The position numbers and the translations under genes were made by a program. Source: Sinorhizobium numidicum (GTDB lineage Bacteria > Pseudomonadota > Alphaproteobacteria > Rhizobiales > Rhizobiaceae). Taken from it: 64,000 nt of DNA. Below are positions 55,942-64,000 of this stretch, one piece after another. How positions within the stretch are numbered: position 1 is the stretch's first letter; the number at the start of each line of letters is the position of its first letter. Below the pieces are notes generated by a model. It worked only from the letters and a program-made list of their open reading frames with translations, was not told where the DNA came from and searched no databases. The DNA lies in NCBI RefSeq assembly GCF_029892045.1, contig NZ_CP120368.1, positions 1,982,001-2,046,000 on the forward strand. Direction: 5' to 3'.

Positions 55942-58900
55942 ATGGCGACGAAGAAGAGCAACGAGTCGATCGACGAAAAGGCATTCCAGGCTTTGGAAGC
56001 AGCGCTGAAGATCGACTTTGACGACCTTAAGTCGGCGGCCCTGAACGACCAGACTTCCTTGGATGACCCGGAGGAAAAAGTGGCCGAGCCCAGCAAGCAG
56101 GCGGCCGCACCCGACAAGGCGCGCGTTGCGACAACGCAGGACGAAGCAAGCGCGGCACGCGCCAGCGAACCGCCGCGCAGTCTTGCGCCCGAGCCCGCGC
56201 CGAAGCAGCCGCCGCTTGCGGCAGCGAACGATGACACGCGTAGGTCGCCCGCCGCGATGCTCCGTTCACTTGAGGTACGCTCCAGCCGGGCTGCGATCCG
56301 TGTCGCCGCGCTCGTGTCGCTGCTTTGGGCGCTTGCCGGAATCGCCGTCGCCCACCTCCTCTACGCGCCGCAGATCTGGCAGATTCGCTCGCCCGGCGAT
56401 CTCGCCGCCACACCGGGTGCGATCGCCATCCTGATCGGGATCGCGCTACCCATTATGCTCTTCTTCTCCTTTGCCATCATGATCGCGAGGGCGCAGGAAC
56501 TGCGCAACGCGGCACGCTCGATGGCTGAGGTCGCCTTGCGGCTGGCAGAGCCGGAGACGGCTGCCGCCGACCGCATCATGACCGTTGGCCAGGCTGTTCG
56601 TCGCGAAGTCTCGGCCATGAACGAAGGCATCGAGCGCACGATTGCGCGCGCAACCGAGCTCGAAACACTTGTGCATTCCGAGGTGAATGCGCTGGAACGC
56701 AGCTATAGCGAAAATGAGCTGCGGGTTCGCACGCTCCTGCAAGAACTCGGGCTCGAACGCGAAGCCATTATCGGCCACTCCGATCGCATCCGCACTTCGA
56801 TTGCCGGTGCGCATACCAAGTTGAAGGACGACCTTGAACTGGCGAGCGAAGATATCGCCTCGCGTATCGCCGTGTCCGGTGAAGCCTTTGCGTCGCTGAT
56901 AGACACGCGCGCCGCTGCGCTCAGTGAAAAATCCGAGAATGCGCTTCAGACCATCAGCACCATGCTGTCCACGCGCACCGATGCGCTTCTTTCCGGTCTG
57001 ACCACCGCGGGCGTCACGCTCAGCGACGAGTTCGATGCCCGGCTCGATGCGCTCAGCGACGCCTTGACGAAACGTGGCGAGCAGTTGCTCAGCCAGTTTG
57101 AAACCCGTGCCTCGACTCTGGATGCCAGCACCGAGAAGTTGAACGCCGCCCTTAACGAGCGTGCGCGCCAGCTCAATGAGACCCTGATCGCCAGGACCCG
57201 CGACCTCAACGACAGTCTCAGCGTCGGCCAGCAGGCGATCACCGGCGGTCTCGACAATATACTTGCCTCGCTCAACGCCGCTCTCGACGAAAAAGGGGCA
57301 AGCTTCCGCCAGAGCCTCAAGTCGAGCGCCGACGATGCGATCATGGATCTCGATCTGAGGGGTGGCTTCTTCGAAGAAAAGTTGCAAACGACCGTAGGGC
57401 AGCTTGCGACGGCCTTCGACGAGCGCTTCCACGAATTCGCCAACGCATTCGACAAGCGGGCAAGCCTGCTCGATACCAAGTTGATGGAGAGCCTGCATCG
57501 CATCAACGAAACCGTCAGCGGCGGTTCGGAGGCAATCGGCAGCGCTTTGGACAGCAGCGTGGAGAAGATAGGTTCCGCCCTGTCCGATCAGTCGCTGACG
57601 CTCGCAACCGCGCTTGGTGCGACGCAGGACTTCATCGAGGAAACGATCGGCAGCCGCACTTCGGAACTCAGCAATCTCATCGGCAGTGCCCATAGCCGCA
57701 TCGACGGCGTGCTCTCGGAAAAGACCGGCTCGCTTATGGGCGCCCTGACTGAGGCGCAGGAGCGGATCGAAAACGGTTTCGGCCAGCGCGCCGACGCGCT
57801 TGCGAATGCCCTGACGACAAGCGAGCAGCGCCTGACCGAAGGCCTCGATTCGCGCACATCCGCCTTCATCGATGGTCTGCAGACCGCCCACTCCCGCATT
57901 GAGCAGACGCTGACCGGGTCGACCGACGAGATAACGAGCGCGATCGCGGCAAGCCAGCATCGCCTCGACAACACGCTTTCAGAACGCACCGCCGCTCTCT
58001 CGTCCGCACTCGCCTCCGGTGTGAGCGTCGTCGAAGGCGCCGTGGTTGGTACCGCCGATCGGTTAGAACGGCTTCTCTCTGAACGCGGTCAGGCGATTTC
58101 CGAAACGCTGGGCAGCCAGACGGCGGCGTTGGACGGCGTTCTGTCGCAGCGCAGCCAAGCAATTACGGATACGCTCACCAGCCAGACAACAGCACTCGAC
58201 GGCGCTCTGTCGCAGCACAGCCGCGCAATTACGGATGCGCTCGGCAGCCAGACGGCGGCACTCGACGGCGTCCTGTCGCAGCGCAGCCAAGCCATCAGTA
58301 ATACCCTCACCAGCCAGACCGCAGCGCTCGATAGCGTGCTCTCGGAACGGGCGAGCGAGATCAGTTCGACCATGTCTGTACGCGCCAACGAAATGGCCGA
58401 CTCGCTCAGCCGCCACGTCGAAGACGTCGCCGATAACCTGACGTTCCGTGCCATGGCTGTTGCCGAGACCATGACCGACCGCGTCGGCGATATCGAGAAC
58501 AAACTTTCGCAGAGCGTGTCCGAGATTGCGGAGAACCTTGGCGGCCGCGTCAGCCAGATCGCCCACACCCTGACCGACACAAGCGCTCGCATCGCTGAAG
58601 ACCTGAGCGGGCGTGTCAGCAAGATCTCGGACGCCCTGGCGGGTACCAGCGCCGAAATCGCCGAGGCGCTCACCGCCCGCACGTCGGAGGCGACAGCCTC
58701 GCTCGCCGACAAGGCCGCCGAAATCGAGCAGACGCTTTCCGGCAAGGCCGAGCATCTGCGCGACACGCTTGCGACGACACATGACCAGATTCAGGCGACA
58801 CTCGACAACCGCATCCACGCGATCAATCTTGCTGTTGGCCACGGGCGCGAGCAGCTAGAAGACCTCTTGTCCGACCAGTCGATGTCGATCGCCACCACTC

Positions 58901-61900
58901 TTGCGACCAGCGCAAGCATGCTGGAAATGTCGCTTGAAGAGCGTCAGGCCTCGATTGCCGGTGTCATTGACCGCAGCGCCGAGGCGCTCGATGCGCGGAT
59001 GCGCTCGACGACCGGCAACATCGCGGAGCGTCTTGCCGAAACGGCCGATCAGATCAGCCTTGCCGCGGACACGCTGACCAATCGCGTCGACATTTCGATC
59101 AACGGCATCAACAGCCGCCTCGACGATACCGGCGCTCGCATCGAAACAAGCCTCGGCTCGCTCGAAGACCGTATCCGTGGCAGCGTCGGCACAGTGAGCG
59201 CGATCGTCGACGACACCGGTGCCCGCATCGAAACGACCCTCGGATCGCTGGAAGACCGTATCCGCGACAGCGTTAGTGGCGTCAATGCGATCGTTGATGA
59301 CACCGGAGGCCGCATCGAAACGAGCCTTGGTTCCCTCGAAGAGCGCATTCGCGACAGTGTGGGGAGCGTCAACACCGTCGTCGATGACACTGGCGCCCGC
59401 ATCGAAACGAGCCTCGGCTCGCTCGAAGAGCGCATTCGCGACAGTGTTGGCAGCGTCAATGCCATCGTCGACAATGCCGGACAGCGGATCGCCGACAGCC
59501 TCGGCGAGCGTGCCGGTGAGATCGACCGTATCAGCGAGGTGGCGGCAACGCGCATCTCGACCGCTATCGAGGCGGGTACCGGTCGCATCGAAGAGCGACT
59601 CGGAACAATGGACCGCGCTTTGAATATCGGCCTTGACAACGTCAACCGCACGATCGAGGGCAAGGCCGCGGCGCTTGTGACGAGCCTGCGCGGTGCCGTC
59701 AGCGATGCCGCCCAGGAGATCGACGCGGAGGCCACCCGCTCCACCGACCTGCTGTCCAAGGCCGGTGCGGACTTCGCCAGCGCGCTCGCCTCGCGCAACG
59801 CCGAATTCGCTGCATCGATCGAACAGACCGCATCAGTTACTGCCGCTCGTCACGCGGACCTCGCCCGCTCGGTTACAGATGCGGCGGACACGGCGACGGC
59901 CCGCCTCGCCTCAACGCACAATCAGGTGGCCAACCACGCTCAGAGCATCCAGCAAAGTCTCGCCGATGCGGAAAAGGCACTCGACGCGCGCGGTCAGTCG
60001 ATCCGGAGCACGCTCGACGAAAGCACGCGCGAGCTCAATTCGATGCTCGCCGGCCGCTCGCTCGAACTTTCTCGCCTTCTCGACGAACAGGCGCGACCGG
60101 TCATTGAGCAATATGCGGCAACGGGCAAGGAAGCGGCCGAGCGGATCGCTGCGCTCACTCAGGAGAGTGCAGACCGCATGCGCGCCGAGAGCGCAGCCCT
60201 GGTCAACGCCATCACCGAGCGGACGGGTGAAACGCTCGACGCCATCTCATTGCGGGCGGAAGAGACTGCCAAGGCGATGAAGATGGTTGAAAATCGCCTC
60301 CAGTCGACCGCGATGGGTCTCATCGACCAACTGGCGACGAACAATTCCGCGATCGCCTCGGTTATCGAGCAGGCGAGCAGCAACCTCGGGGATATGGACC
60401 AACGCCTCGAGGCCACCGCAGCCAAGGTCTCGGAATCGGCCCGGCAGGCATCCGACATGCTGTCCACCTCCACCCGCCTCATCGAGGGCAAGGTTGACAA
60501 GTTGTCCAATATTTCCGCTTCGACGCTCTCCCAGATTGGCGGGATCGTCGGCCGCTTCGAGGACCATTCGAAGGTCCTTGGACAGGCGTCCGACCTGTTG
60601 GCCGCAGCCCAGTCGAACCTCGTGAGCACGCTCGAAGAGCGGCAGGACGCGTTGCGGACGCTTTCTGTCGGCCTGGTTCAGCGTTCGGAGGAAATCGAAC
60701 GCACGATGCGGGCATTGGAAGGCTTCGTCGATGGCGCTTTCCAGCGTGCGGAAGAGCGCTCGGGACAAGTCGCCGGCAATCTTCGCAGCGGCATCCAGTC
60801 GTCCTTCACCGATGTCGGCCGCCTGCTATCGAGCACCGAACAGCGCGCCGCCGAGGCCGCGGAGGCCATGCGCAACACCCTGGCGCAAGCCGGCGAAGAA
60901 GCCACCGCTTCGGTCGAAAACGTCTTCGCACGCGCCGAGGAGCGCTCGCGGCAAACGGCCGATACGCTGCGCTCCGGCGTCGAAGGATCGTTTGCTGACG
61001 TCAACAAGACGCTCTCCCAGGTGGAAGGTCGCGCCCTCAGCGCGTCCGAGTCCCTGCGCCAGGCGATCGCCAAAGCCGGCGAGGAAGCAGGCCACTCGCT
61101 CGAGAGTGCCTTTGCCAGCGCCGAGGAGCGCTCGAAGGAAGTGGCGGCGCGCCTGCGCGGTAGCGTCGGCACCTCCGTTGCCGATATCGAACGCATGCTG
61201 GCCGAAAGCGGCAAGAAGTCCGACGGCGTCGCCGCTCACCTGCGCGAAGCCGTCCGCCAGGCGATCGACGAAGCGATCAGCCGCTTCAGCGGCGCGACCG
61301 ATGACATCCGCCGTTCCGCTGGCGAGATCCGCAAGGAACTCGACCAGACCCGGGAGGAGCTGAAGCGTGGCGCTTTCGACCTGCCGGAAGAAGCCAAAGA
61401 GAGCGCTTCGATGATGCGCCGTGCGGTTTCCGAGCAGATCAAGGCACTGCAGGAGCTTTCCGAAATCATCGGCAAGTCTTCGACCCAGCTCGAGGTCGCA
61501 CAGCCAGCTCGCCAGCAGGCCGTCTCGAACACTCCGGCCCGCGTGGTTCAACAACCCGTCACTCAGCAACCCGTCCTCCAGCAACCGGTGGCGGAAGTGC
61601 GCCGCGAGCAGCCAGCAACTCCGGCTTCGACGCCGGCACTGCGTGGAAGTCTGGGCCTCGAGCAGGCCACGCGTCCGCTGCAACCCGCCCGCCCGCAGTC
61701 GGAAGAACGCGTTGAGGAAGGCGGCGGCTGGATGCGTGACCTGCTTCGCGCCGCGTCTCGCGAGGAAGAGCCGTCAGCCCCGCGGCAGCGTCCGGCGGAA
61801 AGTCAGCCAGCGCCGCGCACCGGGGATAATCGCAATCCGCGCCATGTCGTCGAATCGCTGAATTCGCTCTCGGTGGACATTGCCCGGGCGATCGACCACG

Positions 61901-62187
61901 ATGCCTCGGTAGATCTGTGGCGCCGGTACCAGCGCGGCGAACGCGACGTCTTCACCCGCCGCCTCTACACGCTCAAGGGGCAGCAGACATTCGACGAGAT
62001 TAAGCGCAAGTACGATCGCGAGCCAGAATTCCGCACGGCCGTCGACCGCTACATCGCCGATTTCGAGAAGCTGCTCGCCGACGTAGCACGCAACGATCCG
62101 GACAAGCGTATCACGCAGACTTACCTGACATCGGATACCGGTAAGGTCTACACGATGCTCGCGCACGCCGCAGGACGCTTCAGCTGA
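55942..62187 (+). CDS. Giant growth pole ring protein (GPR/RgsE type)
   Basis: 2081 residues. After an acidic, disordered N-terminus (1-110), two membrane helices lie near 118-139 and 158-182. A very long helical, coiled-coil-prone region follows (about 190-1840), with repeat arrays of 22 residues (712-799), 29 residues (1061-1176) and 62 residues (1600-1785). A Pro/Gln-rich linker (about 1850-1960) leads to a conserved C-terminal domain with HVVESLNSLSVDIARAIDHD and RYQRGERDVFTRRLYTLKG. Length and layout match Agrobacterium GPR, which forms a ring at the growing pole and is needed for polar growth and rod shape, and Sinorhizobium RgsE. GAGG precedes the ATG at 55942. Older annotations call such proteins kinesin-like. 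Confidence 0.87.
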   Translation: MATKKSNESIDEKAFQALEAALKIDFDDLKSAALNDQTSLDDPEEKVAEPSKQAAAPDKARVATTQDEASAARASEPPRSLAPEPAPKQPPLAAANDDTRRSPAAMLRSLEVRSSRAAIRVAALVSLLWALAGIAVAHLLYAPQIWQIRSPGDLAATPGAIAILIGIALPIMLFFSFAIMIARAQELRNAARSMAEVALRLAEPETAAADRIMTVGQAVRREVSAMNEGIERTIARATELETLVHSEVNALERSYSENELRVRTLLQELGLEREAIIGHSDRIRTSIAGAHTKLKDDLELASEDIASRIAVSGEAFASLIDTRAAALSEKSENALQTISTMLSTRTDALLSGLTTAGVTLSDEFDARLDALSDALTKRGEQLLSQFETRASTLDASTEKLNAALNERARQLNETLIARTRDLNDSLSVGQQAITGGLDNILASLNAALDEKGASFRQSLKSSADDAIMDLDLRGGFFEEKLQTTVGQLATAFDERFHEFANAFDKRASLLDTKLMESLHRINETVSGGSEAIGSALDSSVEKIGSALSDQSLTLATALGATQDFIEETIGSRTSELSNLIGSAHSRIDGVLSEKTGSLMGALTEAQERIENGFGQRADALANALTTSEQRLTEGLDSRTSAFIDGLQTAHSRIEQTLTGSTDEITSAIAASQHRLDNTLSERTAALSSALASGVSVVEGAVVGTADRLERLLSERGQAISETLGSQTAALDGVLSQRSQAITDTLTSQTTALDGALSQHSRAITDALGSQTAALDGVLSQRSQAISNTLTSQTAALDSVLSERASEISSTMSVRANEMADSLSRHVEDVADNLTFRAMAVAETMTDRVGDIENKLSQSVSEIAENLGGRVSQIAHTLTDTSARIAEDLSGRVSKISDALAGTSAEIAEALTARTSEATASLADKAAEIEQTLSGKAEHLRDTLATTHDQIQATLDNRIHAINLAVGHGREQLEDLLSDQSMSIATTLATSASMLEMSLEERQASIAGVIDRSAEALDARMRSTTGNIAERLAETADQISLAADTLTNRVDISINGINSRLDDTGARIETSLGSLEDRIRGSVGTVSAIVDDTGARIETTLGSLEDRIRDSVSGVNAIVDDTGGRIETSLGSLEERIRDSVGSVNTVVDDTGARIETSLGSLEERIRDSVGSVNAIVDNAGQRIADSLGERAGEIDRISEVAATRISTAIEAGTGRIEERLGTMDRALNIGLDNVNRTIEGKAAALVTSLRGAVSDAAQEIDAEATRSTDLLSKAGADFASALASRNAEFAASIEQTASVTAARHADLARSVTDAADTATARLASTHNQVANHAQSIQQSLADAEKALDARGQSIRSTLDESTRELNSMLAGRSLELSRLLDEQARPVIEQYAATGKEAAERIAALTQESADRMRAESAALVNAITERTGETLDAISLRAEETAKAMKMVENRLQSTAMGLIDQLATNNSAIASVIEQASSNLGDMDQRLEATAAKVSESARQASDMLSTSTRLIEGKVDKLSNISASTLSQIGGIVGRFEDHSKVLGQASDLLAAAQSNLVSTLEERQDALRTLSVGLVQRSEEIERTMRALEGFVDGAFQRAEERSGQVAGNLRSGIQSSFTDVGRLLSSTEQRAAEAAEAMRNTLAQAGEEATASVENVFARAEERSRQTADTLRSGVEGSFADVNKTLSQVEGRALSASESLRQAIAKAGEEAGHSLESAFASAEERSKEVAARLRGSVGTSVADIERMLAESGKKSDGVAAHLREAVRQAIDEAISRFSGATDDIRRSAGEIRKELDQTREELKRGAFDLPEEAKESASMMRRAVSEQIKALQELSEIIGKSSTQLEVAQPARQQAVSNTPARVVQQPVTQQPVLQQPVAEVRREQPATPASTPALRGSLGLEQATRPLQPARPQSEERVEEGGGWMRDLLRAASREEEPSAPRQRPAESQPAPRTGDNRNPRHVVESLNSLSVDIARAIDHDASVDLWRRYQRGERDVFTRRLYTLKGQQTFDEIKRKYDREPEFRTAVDRYIADFEKLLADVARNDPDKRITQTYLTSDTGKVYTMLAHAAGRFS
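58075..58338 (+). repeat. 66-base tandem repeat inside the pole-ring gene
   Basis: Four units encoding 22 residues each, such as LSQRSQAITDTLTSQTTALD-GA. 22 is twice 11, the hendecad period of coiled coils. The units are also alike at DNA level. Confidence 0.85.
59122..59469 (+). repeat. 87-base tandem repeat inside the pole-ring gene
   Basis: Four units of 29 residues, each opening DDTGARIETSLGSLEDRIR or a close variant and ending SVGSVNAIV-like. A degenerate fifth unit (DNAGQRIADSLG) follows. Confidence 0.88.
60739..61296 (+). repeat. Three 62-residue degenerate repeats inside the pole-ring gene
   Basis: Each unit opens F-x-x-AEERS (FQRAEERS, FARAEERS, FASAEERS), then L-R-S-G/x and a SFADV-like turn. 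Similarity is at protein level and weaker than in the other two arrays. Confidence 0.75.
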
Positions 62188-62210
62188 TCAGCCGCAAGGT
62201 GCTATTGCGA

Positions 62211-62238
62211 ACGGCCCCGTCGAAAGCGGGGCCGTTTT
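62211..62238 (+). terminator. Terminator after the pole-ring gene
   Basis: A 9-bp stem, ACGGCCCCG with CGGGGCCGT, around TCGAAAG and followed by TTTT. It lies 24 bases after the stop. Confidence 0.86.
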
Positions 62239-62490
62239 GCGTCAGCGGTGGCCGGAAGCTGACGAAAACTGCCGCTAATTGGAGTGTGCGCGAGGATTGG
62301 ATGTGGCAAGTGTGTCGTTGCCGGCCTGCTCGTGCGCTCATTAAGGCCCCGTAATCTACCGCGAGATGAGACATTGGGCATTACGAACTAAACCAGCCCA
62401 ACGGACTTGCATTTCGATTTAAGCTTCTACGATGGCCGGCAGCCGCCCAACTGGCGATCGTTAAAATCGCGCCTTACGGCCCAAAGCGTC
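62239..62490. other. Gap between the pole-ring terminator and ddlA
   Basis: About 250 bases between convergent genes. No gene or RNA was recognised. Confidence 0.5.
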
Positions 62491-63567
62491 TTACTGCCCC
62501 GCCCGCGATAGCCCATGCTGCACGAGCCGGTCGATAATTTCGGCATAACTCACGCCGCTTGCTGCCATCGCCTTCGAATACATGCTGATGTCGGTGAAGC
62601 CGGGGATCGTGTTGATCTCGTTGACGAGCAAGCGCATGTCCGCAGTCACGAAGAAATCGACGCGCGCCATGGCGTCGCAGCCGACCGCCCTGAACGCCTG
62701 CCCCGCCATCTCGCGGATTCGGCTTTCGACCTCTTCCGGCAGTTCAGCAGGCACCTTCAGCGCCGCGCCCTTGTCGTCGATGTATTTCGCTTCATAGCTA
62801 TAGAAGCCGTGGCTCTCAGCTGGAACGATCTCACCCGGACGCGAGACGAAGAGCCCGCCAGTCGTGTCCTCCAGTACGCTGCATTCGATCTCGCGGCCGC
62901 GGACAAACTCCTCCGCAAGCAGCTTGCGATCATGCTGGAAACCCTCCCCAAGCGCCGTCTCGAATTCCCTTTCGGTCGTAACCTTGCTTACGCCAACCGA
63001 CGACCCCTGCCGGGCGGGCTTGATGAAGACCGGCAAACCAAGTTCGCGCTCGAGTTCGACGAAGGTGGGCGCGACGCCCTGATGAATTGTGGTCGAACGC
63101 GCGATCGGCAGGCCCGCCTCTTTCAACAGACGCTTGGCCACTTCCTTGTCGAGGGCGGCCGCCGAGCCGAGGATGCCGCATCCAGCAAGCGGTACGCGGG
63201 CGACTTCCGCAAGCCCCTGGACCGAGCCATCCTGGCCGTGCAGCCCATGAAGCACGGGAAAGAGGATGTCGATCTTCGGCAGGTCGTAGGCGGCGCCGTC
63301 AGCCGGAATTGCAATCAACCGCCCGCACCCGCCCGGCACGAGACAGACCTCCATGCCGTTCTCCGGCTTCGACAAGTTGCCATAGTCGAAAGAGCTCACA
63401 AGCCACTGTCCTTCGCGGGTGATAAAGACAGGAACGGCATCGTATTTGGCAGGATCTAACGCTCGCATCACATTCGTTGCCGAGAGCACCGAGACATCAT
63501 GCTCGGCGGAGCGCCCGCCGAAGAGTACGGCAATACGCAGCTTCAAAGGATTCAAAGCATCAGTCAT
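62491..63567 (-). CDS. ddlA: D-alanine-D-alanine ligase
   Basis: 358 residues, in the length range of the DdlA type. It makes D-Ala-D-Ala for peptidoglycan precursors. Motifs are LRIAVLFGGRSAEHDVSVLSATNV at the start, HGLHGQDGSVQGL, GLPVFIKPARQGSSVGVSKV, and the ATP-grasp C-terminal VDFFVTADMRLLVNEINTIPGFTDISMY. It is an isolated gene, not in a mur-fts cluster. The ATG is preceded by GAAGGAGCTC-like sequence on the opposite side, and the next 430 bases upstream hold no gene. Confidence 0.93.
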   Translation of the reverse strand: MTDALNPLKLRIAVLFGGRSAEHDVSVLSATNVMRALDPAKYDAVPVFITREGQWLVSSFDYGNLSKPENGMEVCLVPGGCGRLIAIPADGAAYDLPKIDILFPVLHGLHGQDGSVQGLAEVARVPLAGCGILGSAAALDKEVAKRLLKEAGLPIARSTTIHQGVAPTFVELERELGLPVFIKPARQGSSVGVSKVTTEREFETALGEGFQHDRKLLAEEFVRGREIECSVLEDTTGGLFVSRPGEIVPAESHGFYSYEAKYIDDKGAALKVPAELPEEVESRIREMAGQAFRAVGCDAMARVDFFVTADMRLLVNEINTIPGFTDISMYSKAMAASGVSYAEIIDRLVQHGLSRAGQ

Positions 63568-64000
63568 GAAGGAGCTCCGGAACGATTGAGGTTGAAAAGA
63601 CTTAGAGGCAAACGGCGATGCCGCGATTGGCGAAAAAGCAGTCGAAGACGGAAAGTGGCAGCGTCACATCAGCTTGGCTTTGCCTTGTTCTACAACCAAA
63701 GCGTCTGTTTTGCGGCAAAGCGAAGAGCCAGGCTAGCGCCAAAAGCTAACTACAGCCGTAATACTGTTTCTCACTTGTTCGCTCTTGCCGTTGTGTAGCG
63801 CGCTTTCAACGCCATTCCCTCTTGATATTTTAATAGCCACCGCTTCTGCCGCCCGCGCATCGCGAGCCCGCCATGCGATACATCGATACGAACGCTGTGC
63901 GCCGGAACCAGCGCCGATAGCTTACGGCTGGATGAAATGAAGCCGCGGCACGCTATTTTTCAAGGGCGCTGCAACATTGTGAATTGCCGCGTCGTTTTCC
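63568..64000. other. 433-base region upstream of ddlA, no gene seen
   Basis: It presumably carries the ddlA promoter. Short open frames on both strands have no recognisable product, and any gene beyond it lies outside the window. Confidence 0.5.

Noticed and set aside
56446..57960. Long minus-strand frames inside the pole-ring gene
   Set aside because: Their repeats mirror the repeats of the real gene, and no start site or domain supports them.
58075..59469. The tandem repeats as a CRISPR or minisatellite array
   Set aside because: Unit lengths are multiples of three, the frame stays open throughout and the units encode coiled-coil-like protein.

Overview
The window is high-GC chromosomal DNA from an alphaproteobacterium of the order Rhizobiales, most likely Sinorhizobium (Ensifer). 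This rests on remembered family distribution, not on a search. The indicators are a CckA hybrid kinase, a giant growth-pole-ring protein of the GPR/RgsE type, the F-ATPase zeta subunit (DUF1476), a single-cysteine DksA, the separate purC-purS-purQ-purL arrangement, and a rhizobial-type mosaic palindromic repeat in at least six intergenic spaces. I saw no rRNA, tRNA, transposase, phage gene or CRISPR array. The region reads as conserved core chromosome.

Layout. (1) 1-4281, minus strand: a tightly packed run of a flavin reductase, a MoxR ATPase, a CoxE/VWA protein, two XdhC half-proteins and the start of a molybdopterin-binding/MobA-like protein. This looks like a maturation set for a molybdenum hydroxylase whose structural genes are not in view. 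(2) 4473-10083, plus: an orphan type I periplasmic binding protein coupled to a P1 peptidase, then rpe, a DUF2259 protein, a membrane protein and purB. (3) 10207-21020: PilZ protein, DUF2189 protein, RBBP9-type hydrolase, ATPase zeta subunit, purC, purS, purQ, lipoprotein, DUF1330 protein, DUF1127/MocR divergent pair, purL, bolA, a small basic protein and grxD. (4) 21487-33675: two tandem Bcr/CflA transporters, an inositol-monophosphatase-family enzyme with ttcA, glsA, rpsD, then trmJ-murI-HerA-like ATPase, icd and a HAD phosphatase. (5) 34013-46860: SulP transporter, alaS, recA with an SOS-type operator, psuK-psuG, cckA, a FliO-like protein and dksA. (6) 47282-53935: sixA-like phosphatase, YcjX/YcjF pair, a secreted protein, folP-folB-folK and a DUF922 secreted protein. 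(7) 53936-64000: a candidate small RNA, a 2Fe-2S ferredoxin, an HPt protein divergent from the 2081-residue growth pole ring gene, and ddlA.

Functional themes. De novo purine synthesis is strongly represented (purB, purC, purS, purQ, purL); PurL, PurS and PurQ should form the FGAM synthase complex. Cell-cycle and polar-growth functions also cluster here: CckA (top of the CckA-ChpT-CtrA relay), an HPt protein, the pole-ring protein and the peptidoglycan precursor enzymes MurI and Ddl. The most interesting items are the pole-ring gene with three internal repeat arrays and possible CtrA half-sites upstream, the terminated candidate sRNA at about 54.27-54.39 kb with an anti-Shine-Dalgarno loop, and the accessory operon lacking its enzyme. 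I found no convincing new defence or mobile system. Start codons were chosen by reading ribosome-binding sites, start/stop overlaps and family lengths by eye.
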